NCBI GenBank assembly: GCA_949825065.1
Contig: OX463847.1
Span: 38,807,042 to 38,871,041 of the forward strand
DNA length: 64,000 nucleotides
Reading direction: 5' to 3'
Origin: Odontocerum albicorne
Lineage: Eukaryota > Arthropoda > Insecta > Trichoptera > Odontoceridae
Positions within the stretch are counted from its first letter, which is position 1, and every line of letters begins with the position of its first letter. Under the pieces are notes generated by a model. It was not told the origin of the DNA. It saw nothing but the letters and a program-made list of their open reading frames with translations, and did not search any database. Position numbers and translations under genes: made by a program. Below, piece by piece: positions 56,143-64,000 of the stretch.

Positions 56143-56189
56143 GATTTTTCACACATTTTATGCAAAATATGCTGAGATTAAAATAGGAT

Positions 56190-56665
56190 TTATGTGAGCT
56201 CGTGAGTGTGGGTCTCTTCTTGTTGTTTTAATTTTGGATGTTTTTGTATTTGTGTTTCTGTGTGTTTTTCTTTTTTTCTTCTTTTTTTTTGTTTTGATTT
56301 TTATTCTTATGATTGTGTGCGGTATATTGTGGGATGAATATTTTTGGTCTTTCTGGAGTGATAATGTGTAAGGAGTTGAGTTTCGCAAGATGTTTCCAGT
56401 TGTAGTTGAGTGTCACTGTTAGTCAGGTTGATGAGAGCGTGCAACGGGGTTTTTTTGTGTTATCAAAAATCGGAAAGAAGTATCGATTTATTTTTTCATG
56501 CTAAATATTCTCAGTGAGATACAGGCAAAAGCCTAGTTTACTGGGGATACGACAAATGAAAGGCAACAAACCCAGATCCATTAAAATTATATGTCCAAAT
56601 CAAATTACCTGTTGTTTTTGCTCAAATTGTGTATATTTCTTGTCATGTGTAATAATAAAAAAAAA
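56190..56665. repeat. Dispersed repeat, copy 2 (probable non-LTR 3' end)
   Basis: Same sequence as 42170-42645, ending CATGTGTAATAATAAAAAAA. Ends about 170 bp before ppkC. Confidence 0.55.
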
Positions 56666-56837
56666 AAGGGTTAAGTAAAAACATTCGTTTTTTGAGCAAT
56701 AACTCAAGTTTTTTTTTAAATCGTTTAAAATATCCAAATTCTTCCTTATTTCTCGATAAAAGTTATAAGTTACAGTGATCGAAAAATAGTAAATATTTGA
56801 ACATTGAATACAGAATGAAGTATTGGCAAAGATAAGG

Positions 56838-59800
56838 ATGCCCCTGGGACCAAAAGCTGTTCTGAAGGATTACCTCTTGAACTCCTCCTTCCATGGACTG
56901 AGATTCATCGCTGATGATGAAAGACACTGGACTGAAAGGTGAGACTTATTTTTCTTTTTCTAAACCAATTTCAAAAAAGAATTTCATCCTTTAATTAAAA
57001 TTTTCTTCTTCGATAGCTCTACAGCTCATATCGGGCCTTGGCCTCCATGGTTTCGTAATCTTGACTTTTTTAAGAGAAGAGGTGATTGGCCTCTCACTTA
57101 ACCCCCTACTGTAGGTCAAGGGTTTTTCTGTAGGGGTTTTCCTTCCCTTAGCTGGTGGTTTCCGGTTTTATGGCGCCGAAAACTCTCCATCGTCCTCTCA
57201 GCTATCTGCTATGACCTTTACCGGTCACATTGCCCAGGTTTCGTGACGTGGACACTAGAAAGTCAGACTTGCTGGTAATATTGCTGGTGTTATGCAACAT
57301 GGCGTTTCCTGAAAGGTCTGTGAGGTCCAAGATGTGGTCACAATCCGAGAGGTCTGTGAGGTCCAAGATATGGTCAGATGGGGACGACAGCATCGACGAT
57401 ACTGGTACCAATATGTACAGAGAATGAATTCCACAAGAATTCCATACATAGCTCTGCATGGGGTGCCGGATGGACGGCGTCCGCCAGGGAGACCCCCGAA
57501 ATGATGGAGAGATAGCTGGAGCTCAGCATCACAGGACAATCCTGCAGGAACATACTCTTGAGAGTCTACATAAAGTTTAAGAAGAAGAAGAAGCGTTTCC
57601 CGGCATTTATTGATACCTGCCCTCTAGCAGATTAGGCACCACCGGGACCCTACCAACCATTCAAACCCCTTAATTAAAATATTTTTTATTCCAACCCCTT
57701 AATTAAGATTTTTTTTAATTAAAATCTATAACTCAATATTAGATGAACTGAAAATAATTTCAGGATTTATCAGAAATAAACCAGTAATTTGTAAAAATGA
57801 TGTATCATACATGTGACTGATATTTGATGTGATATATTGAAGGAACTGATACAGAAAATGATGTATCATACATGTGACTGATATTTGTAAAAATGATGTA
57901 TCATACATGTGACTGATATTTGATGTGATATATTGAAGGAACTGATACAGAAAATGATGTATCATACATGTGACTGATATTTGTAAAAATGATGTATCAT
58001 ACATGTGACTGATATTTGATGTGATATATTGAAGGAACTGATATAGAAAATGATGTATCATACATGTGACTGATATTTGATGTGATATATTGAAGGAACT
58101 GATACAGAAAATGATGTATCATACATGTGACTGATATTTGTAAAAATGATGTATCATACATGTGACTGATATTTGATGTGATATATTGAAGGAACTGATA
58201 CAGAAAATGATGTATCATACATGTGACTGATATTTGTAAAAATGATGTATCATACATGTGACTGATATTTGATGTGATATATTGAAGGAACTGATACAGA
58301 AAATGAATGTAAAGTACAAAAGATATTTAAATATTGTGTAAATTTCTTGTTTTCTTGTTGAGGAAAATTTAAGGTCCATTAATTATTTAACATTTTTATT
58401 TTTTAGGGTGTTCTGGTTAATTTGCGTTCTATTCTCTTGGTACGGATCCTTCCTACTCATCTTGGCCTCCTGGGATGCCTTCCAGAACAATGCCATTTCA
58501 TTTGTGATGGAAACTAACTACAAGGATTGGGACACCCCATTTCCAGCGATAGCTTTCTGTGAAACCGACAACTTGAATCGGGTCTATGATGTGTCAGATG
58601 CGTTTGTTTCATTTGATTATTTTTAATTTTTAAGTCAATGGGACACTTAAGTATATTTACTCGAACCGGACAGTATTAAAATATGCTAAGATGATAGTCC
58701 ACAAAAGTATTTTAGTACTTACTTTGATGTACGTGAAAAAAGAATGGGAGGTGAAAACTTATGAAGGAATATGGGATGAAGTGATTCGGGATGAATGTAA
58801 ATTATTGAGTTATTGAGTAAGATGACGAAGATCAATCTGAGATGGTTTGGGCATATGGAACAAATGAAGGAAGACTGAAAAAACAAATATACAATGTAAA
58901 TGTGAGTAGAATGCATGGTATAAGATGATCAAGGAAAGTAAGGTTGGATACAGTGAATAATATTTTGAAAGAATGAAATGTAAGAAGTAAGACAAATTGT
59001 AGAAGCTGTATAAAAAGCAGTCTAGATGTAGAAGAGACCCAAGATGTGTCACGATAAAAAAATCTTCCACTCTCTCCTCTGTGGGTAACCCGATAGGGAA
59101 ATGGTGCGATGGTATGAATATATTATTTAGTGCTTTTTATTTATTTATCATATAGTATATGACATTTAGTATTTCTATTTTAAATAATATATATTTTTGG
59201 TCACTTGCCATTATGAATAGATCATATATCTAACAGTATATAAGAAGATATAAAGTGTTGGTTCTCTCTCAAGTGCAATCATAATATAAATAGGCCAAAA
59301 CCCGTACGATGGTAGTCATCAAAGAAAGAATACGAGAATTGAATTTTGAATACAAGAGAACGAAAGATGAATACTTGGATTCTCTCCTAAAGTAATTCGA
59401 AATTTGAATCTCGGTGGGTCCGTGATAACTGAACGAATTTTAAATACTTAGCTTACAGTTTTGGAACTCAATATTTATGAATATATATTTTCATAAATGT
59501 AGAATTTGTTTTACTTCCGTGAATATTTCACGGGTTGCAACTAGTTTTATTAATTTATTTAAAATAAGACCTAAACCCAACAACACGGTTATGCAAGCCT
59601 AACACAAGGAAGAATACCTAAATCCAACAACACGGTTATGCAAGCCTAACACATGGAAGAAGACCTAAACCCAACAACACGGTTATGCAAGCCTAACACA
59701 TGGAAGAAGACCTAAACCCAACAACACGGTTATGCAAGCCTAACACATGGAAGAAGATCTAAACCCAACAACACGGCTATGCAAGCCTAACACATGGAAG

Positions 59801-62306
59801 AAGACCTATACCCAACAACACTTATGCAAACCTAACACATGGAAGAAGACCTAAACCCAACAACACGGTTATGCAAGCCTAACACATGGAAGAAGACCTA
59901 AACCCAACAATACAGTTATGCAAGCCTAACACATGGAAGAAGACCTAAACCCAACAATACAGTTATGCAAGTCTAACACATGGAAGAAGGCCAATAGGCA
60001 AATTGAGACAGGCTTTTAGATGATGTGTAACAGAATTTCACGAGACTGGAAGGGGAGGAAAAGACTGGGAAGAGACGGCGAGTGACTGATCAGCTGGAAG
60101 AGAAATTATCTGGGAAGCTAAAGCTTTAAATTATTTAAATCTGAGATAGGAGGGTAGATTTATATGTTGATAACTGAATAACAATCTTTAAAATCATGAT
60201 AGTGCTAAAAAAAACTTGCGCATATTTACTCATACATTCTTAAAAAAATAGTGAAAAGGTGAGAGCAGATATAATCATTGTCATATTCCCTAAAAATCTT
60301 TATCAGTACTGTTAGATTACACATTTATCAGTACTGTTAGATTACACATTTATCAGTACATTTAGATAACACATTTTGTTTTGAATCCATCTAAAAAAAT
60401 TGAGGGTAGATAGCAATGGGCATTTTGAATACTCAGCAAATGTTTTATAAAAAATTCTTAAAACCATTTTAAGCACTGAACGTGTTAACGTAGACCAGTG
60501 AAGTTCTTGTGAAAATAAAGTTTTTTTTAATAAACCACATTTATTGAGGTGTAAAATAGTTGTAAAACAATATAAAAAACAAGACAATGTAAGAATTAAA
60601 GGAAAATAATTCATCCTAAATACATTTAAGAGATTGTAAAGTACGTGGCTAGTCCAGAAAGTAAAAAAAGTTTTGGCATAACTAAATAAAAACGAAAGAT
60701 ATCAACACAAAACTTTATTTACAAAGTCACAGTACTTTACTCTATTTTTCAATGTAGTCGCCATAGCTGTCAAGGCACTTATTGTAAAGTGGAACCTATT
60801 TTTCAATTCCGATGTTATACTTGTCTACCGCCAAAGATTTGAGCCAGGATGTCACTTCTTGTTTGAGGTCTTCATCGTTTCTACCCAAAAATTCCTTTAG
60901 TTTCGGGAATAAGTGAAAATCACTTGGTGCTAAGTCAGAGCTGTAAGGAGGATGTCCCACTTAAGATGTTGAAGTTCTCGCTGTGTTCGTGCTGATCCAT
61001 GAGGGCGCACATTGTCATGAATCAAAACCACCGTTCGATGGGCGCAGCCATTTTGAAAGGTTACAGAACAAAAACGCACAACCGTTCAGCAACAAAACTC
61101 GACTCGCACTGAAGCGAGGGAAGGAACTAACTGGCGTGCATACGATCGCGGTGGTGAGGGATCGGCGCAGGGTGGGGTGCGCAAACGTTCTTTACTTTCT
61201 GGACGCGCCTAGTATACAGTAGGTGAAGTGAAGCAGAAAACACATTTAATATTTTCTCAAATATTGTCCAATAAAGACTCAACATGTTCTTTTAACTCTT
61301 CCCTTACGGTGCTAAAATTGAAACGCGCGCTCCGGTGTTGGGTAGTGAGTACGCGATCAAAAATTAGCAATTTTAAATCGGAAAAATAAGAACATTCATA
61401 GATAATCCCCTTAATTAATTATAATTGAAGTTAAAAATTATAATAATTGAGATTTATTTGCTGAAAACATTAAAAAACCATCTGGCAACGCTCACGGAAC
61501 GGGCGTAGGTCTAATCTATTTGCAAGCTCAGAAACTACTGCGGCGCGGAGCAGTAGTGGCATACCCCGGCGTGGCTTACGCTTGCGACGATTGAGACAAT
61601 TGAGCTCCTCGCAATTCAGTGGAGTATGCAAGAGTGAGATGCGAATATAGTGTCGCACTTCCCGCATACTCTTCACCTATCGTCAAGACACAAGGTCGAG
61701 GCACTCACAGCGTTTAAATGTGAATTTGTTTTCGATCTTCACAAAATACCCACGATGTAGTCGATAAATTCTGATTATTATTAATATTATTTTTTAAATC
61801 AATGCGTAAATATATAATGGAGGAATACCTAAAATCTTAACCTTGTATTTATTATATTTAAAGAGATATTGATGGTTATTAGAAGCAACGTGTAGAATAT
61901 ACCCAATACAGGGAAGGAAAGGTTAAAAGAATATTGTCATTTTACATAGAGAAAGTTGTACATTTTACATAAAGAAAGTTTTTCATTTAACAAGATATGT
62001 CCATTGATTTCCATTTTGTAGCATTTGGACTACAGATCATGCAGTAGATCTTGAAGAAGTGCTGAAAGAACTGTCATACTTCAGGGGTGTCACTTACTAC
62101 ACCCTACAGTTCTGCAATAAGGATAATGCAGATCCACTTTGCCCAAGGAATAACTTTACCTACTATGCCACCATGGTGAGGAGTGAGTGTACGCAATCTG
62201 TCACCAACTGCAAGTACAACGGAAGACCTTTTGATTGCTGCACTTACTTTGAGCCAATCGAAACTGATCTTGGAAGATGTTACATCATCAATTCTATACA
62301 GTCTAT
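56838..62306 (+). CDS. ppkC: pickpocket-type DEG/ENaC channel subunit, 5' part only (cut by window end)
   Basis: Visible exons: 56838-56938, 58407-58601, 62022-62306. The rest (ectodomain end and TM2) must lie beyond the window; 62307-64000 holds only a mariner and a non-LTR fragment. Seen: NSSFHGLRFI with HG at residues 19-20, TM1 about 36-57, NYKDWDTPFPAIAFCE post-TM1 box, FDCCTYFEPIETDLG in the cysteine-rich region. Exon 2 is 195 bp, as in ppkB, and exon 3 (285 bp) equals ppkB exons 3 plus 4, so one intron is missing. The exon 2 donor is GTTTGT at 58602, chosen because it keeps phase and aligns the following Trp with ppkB; it is weak. The start ATG at 56838 is provisional: the frame is open back to a TGA at 56805, and a CAG at 56811-56813 could be an acceptor. 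Role as for ppkB, a close paralogue. Confidence 0.82.
57020..57240 (-). mobile_element. Non-LTR fragment shared with 29040-29215
   Basis: GGTTTTTCTGTAGGGG, CCTTCCCTTAGCTGG, TTTTATGGCGCCG and CACATTGCCCAGGTTTCG follow the same order as at 29040-29215. In ppkC intron 1. Confidence 0.5.
57241..57600 (+). mobile_element. Non-LTR retrotransposon 3' fragment
   Basis: Plus-strand version of the segment at 63360-63600 (reverse there): ATGTACAGAGAATGAATTCC, ATACATAGCTCTGCATGGGG, GGACGGCGTCCGCCAGGGAG, ending AAGAAGAAGAAG. A 28-bp stretch (GAGGTCTGTGAGGTCCAAGA core) is duplicated at about 57315 and 57350. In ppkC intron 1. Confidence 0.6.
57790..58305. repeat. 96-bp tandem array (61+35 composite), about six copies
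   Basis: TGATGTGATATATTGAAGGA recurs at 57825, 57921, 58017, 58078, 58174 and 58270. Spacing is 96 except one 61-bp step where the 35-bp AATGATGTATCATACATGTG subunit is missing. Ends about 100 bp before ppkC exon 2. Confidence 0.92.
58660..59125 (+). mobile_element. Non-LTR retrotransposon fragment
   Basis: Plus strand holds LRWFGHMEQMKED, the usual motif after the RT, then a 3' UTR ending CCTCTGTGGGTAACCCGATA. Relative of 22266-22740 and the reversed pieces at 6215, 7165, 20388 and 43070. In ppkC intron 2, about 60 bp after exon 2. Confidence 0.6.
59277..59545 (+). mobile_element. Non-autonomous Helitron-like element, copy 2
   Basis: Begins TCATAATATAAATAGGCC after an A and ends with the perfect hairpin CCGTGAATATTTCACGG, GTTGCAACTAG, then T. 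A second hairpin TTTATGAATATATATTTTCA(TAAA) lies about 40 bp earlier. Matches 24940-25247. In ppkC intron 2. Confidence 0.65.
59568..59990. repeat. 47-bp tandem array, about nine copies
   Basis: GACCTAAACCCAACAACACG, GTTATGCAAGCCTAACACAT, GGAAGAA units; one unit is shortened. In ppkC intron 2. Confidence 0.92.
59991..60640. other. Intronic stretch; possible non-LTR tail at its start
   Basis: 59965-60120 resembles a decayed GRRPIGKLRQ... region as found after non-LTR reverse transcriptases. TCAGTACTGTTAGATTACAC is repeated at about 60303 and 60328. The rest shows nothing recognisable. Confidence 0.3.
60644..61212 (-). mobile_element. Internally deleted mariner (CCAGAAAGTAA family)
   Basis: Left CGTGGCTAGTCCAGAAAGTA, right (reversed) CTAGGCGCGTCCAGAAAGTA, both next to TA. 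The interior near the left end, read in reverse, codes for a mariner C-terminus (AATGTAGTCGCCATAGCTGT region). Termini resemble those of 40800-42131. In ppkC intron 2. Confidence 0.75.
61292..61926. mobile_element. TTAA-type MITE, family 1, inverted copy
   Basis: TTAACTCTTCCCTTACGGTG on the left and CAGGGAAGGAAAGGTTAA on the right; interior is the reverse complement of 20829-21434. It carries about 150 bp of extra GC-rich sequence (61500-61680). Ends about 95 bp before ppkC exon 3. Confidence 0.72.
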
Positions 62307-62435
62307 GTAAGTTTTTATCTTTTAATTAAAGAGATTTTATTGTAAGAGTTAACACTTTGTTGAATCTTTTTATAGTTAAACTTTTTTGCACGTTGATGAC
62401 AACAAGACATTATGAATTGTAAGACTTGGAACATA

Positions 62436-63352
62436 TTAGGGGGACTGAAAAGAAATCAAAAAATTCATTCAATTACAAATAGTAATTTTATTTAAAAAAA
62501 TACTTAACTTATCTACAAAATAATGCCTAATTGTTCACACTATATGTCGGCAGTAATTGTTTCGCCTGGTTTCAGTTGTTCAAAGTAAATAACTCCGGTG
62601 CTATCCCACCACACACAAAGCAGTACCTTTTTTACCATTAGAAACGGTTTTGGAGTAGGAATGACCTGACCCGGTGAAAGCCATTGTCTTTTTCGTGTAT
62701 AATTATTGTGCAGAACCCATTTTTCGTCACAGGTAACAATTCACCGCAAAAAGGGTTCAGATTTATGCCTGGATAAGAGAGACGCACATATAGTACGTCG
62801 CTGTTCTAGTGCTGTTAATGATAATTCATGAGGAACCCAAATTCCTTGTCTGTGACTTTTTCCTATACGATGAAGGTGATCCTGTCTAGTTGACCATGGG
62901 CAGCTAAGCTTGCTTTATAATTCTGAGATGGATTGTCGAGGATCACATTCCATTAAAGACGCAGATCATCATCATCTCTTTTTAAAGCTCTTTCCGTTTT
63001 AGGAGCATCTTTGAGGTTCCTGTCACGATGTTTAATTTTTTTATCCACCTATGACACTTATTAAGTGTCAATACATTTAGTTAATTTTCTGCGTTACTTC
63101 TTTCGCTTTCATTTTTTTATCAAACAAAAATGTCATACAATGACGCAAATGTTCTTCTTCAATTGTTGGTCTCGACATTGTTTATTTAAATAAGGGTAAA
63201 AAAAAATAACATAAAAACAATAAATTTACAACAGTCTTTATTTACTAGCAACAAAAAATACGTGTTCACTGTACTGCACTGCACTGCACTGTGTCTCAAC
63301 ATAAACTGACTGTAAAATAGGGTGTCAAAATATTTCTTTTCGGTCCCCCTAA
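62436..63352 (-). mobile_element. Decayed mariner (TTAGGGGGACTGAAAAG family)
   Basis: TTAGGGGGACTGAAAAGAAA on the left and TTTCTTTTCGGTCCCCCTAA on the right, each next to TA. Minus strand shows a start (MSRPTIEE at about 63180) and a middle part (RKRQWLSPGQVIPTPKPF, then KKVLLCVWWDSTGVIYFEQL and KPGETITADI) with frameshifts. In the ppkC intron after exon 3. Confidence 0.8.
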
Positions 63353-63355
63353 TAT

Positions 63356-64000
63356 ATCTTCTTCTTCTTCTTAAACTTTCTGTAGACTCTCAAGAGTCTG
63401 TTACTGCAGGATTGTCCTGTGATGCTGAGCTCCAGCTATCTCTCCATCGTTTCGGGGGTCTCCCTGGCGGACGCCGTCCATCCGGCACCCCATGCAGAGC
63501 TATGTATGGAATTCATTCTCTGTACATGTTGGTACCAGTATCGTCGACGCTGTCGTCCCCATCTGACCACATCTTGGACCTCTCGGATTGTGGTGTTCCT
63601 TACACGATCACGCAAAGTCTTCCCAGCAATAGCGCGCAGAGTTCTCATTTCCGTTGTCCTTAGCATACTTTTTGTCCTGACAGTGTCCGCCCTCGCTTCG
63701 ATGCCATATGTGAGGATAGGTCGCATACAGGTCTTATAAATGCGTACCTTGCTATCCGTTCTCATATCTTTATTCCTCCATATGACATTTCTCAGGCAGC
63801 CCGCCACAACTGCAGCTTTATCTACCTGAGGCCTTACTTCTTTGGGGAGGTCATGAGAGCTGAACAGTTCACTGCCGAGATATCTGAACTGGGTAGCTTG
63901 TTCAATTATATGAATGCATAAATTTGTGAACCTGGATTCCTTTATCTTGACAGGGGTTCCTGCAGTTAGAAGATAATGTACAGAATCTAGATGATTAAAG
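63356..64000 (-). mobile_element. Non-LTR retrotransposon 3' part, best copy in the window
   Basis: Minus-strand frame 63436-63807 reads IYKTCMRPILTYGIEARADT, then KSMLRTTEMRTLRAIAGKTL and VVRWGRQRRRYWYQHVQRMN, the end of the reverse transcriptase and the following domain. It has a CTTCTTCTTCTT-type (reversed GAA-rich) 3' tail at 63358, directly against the mariner end at 63354. It continues past the window. Confidence 0.75.

Noticed and set aside
57726..58257. Minus-strand repetitive frames (HMYDTSFLQISV...)
   Set aside because: By-product of the 96-bp tandem array in ppkC intron 1.
63436..63807. A further ppkC exon
   Set aside because: The frame encodes a non-LTR reverse-transcriptase end on the opposite strand.

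Overview
The window looks like an AT-rich, intron- and repeat-laden insect nuclear contig. It carries at least three plus-strand genes of the pickpocket (ppk) branch of the DEG/ENaC sodium-channel superfamily, a branch expanded in insects. It also carries mariner, piggyBac-like (TTAA), hAT, Helitron, non-LTR, SINE-like and solo-LTR-like elements. Nothing is bacterial: genes are split by GT-AG introns and there are no operons. The insect order cannot be fixed from the sequence.

Layout. 1-10.9 kb is intergenic transposon debris: non-LTR fragments, a TTAA-flanked MITE, a hairpin MITE, an internally deleted mariner, a 99-bp tandem array and an LTR-like repeat. ppkA runs from 10,965 to 29,552 in nine exons (551 codons plus stop). 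ppkB runs from 31,898 to 49,075 in nine exons (504 codons plus stop). 49.1-56.8 kb is intergenic and filled by composite tandem repeats and three short mariners. ppkC starts near 56,838; three exons are visible (to 62,306) and the gene leaves the window on the right.

The exon chains were read by eye from splice signals, phase continuity and DEG/ENaC landmarks: the N-terminal NSS/HG region, TM1, the post-TM1 FPAI/YPGIAL box, the cysteine-rich ectodomain, and the GxSxxS filter at the start of TM2. ppkB and ppkC are close paralogues: their TM1 exons are both 195 bp, and ppkC exon 3 (285 bp) equals ppkB exons 3+4 (154+131). ppkC therefore appears to have lost an intron that ppkA and ppkB share. 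ppkA is more diverged, lacks the HG pair, and has one intron the others lack. The proteins are predicted plasma-membrane cation-channel subunits that would assemble as trimers; ligand or stimulus cannot be inferred.

Nearly every long intron carries its own minisatellite or MITE. Notable pieces are a minisatellite built from a mariner transposase fragment, a fold-back mariner, a nearly intact mariner with one stop codon, a hAT MITE with a perfect 8-bp target duplication, and two Helitron-type elements ending in a hairpin plus CTAG. I found no convincing undescribed biological system; the main interest is the channel cluster and how its introns have been colonised.
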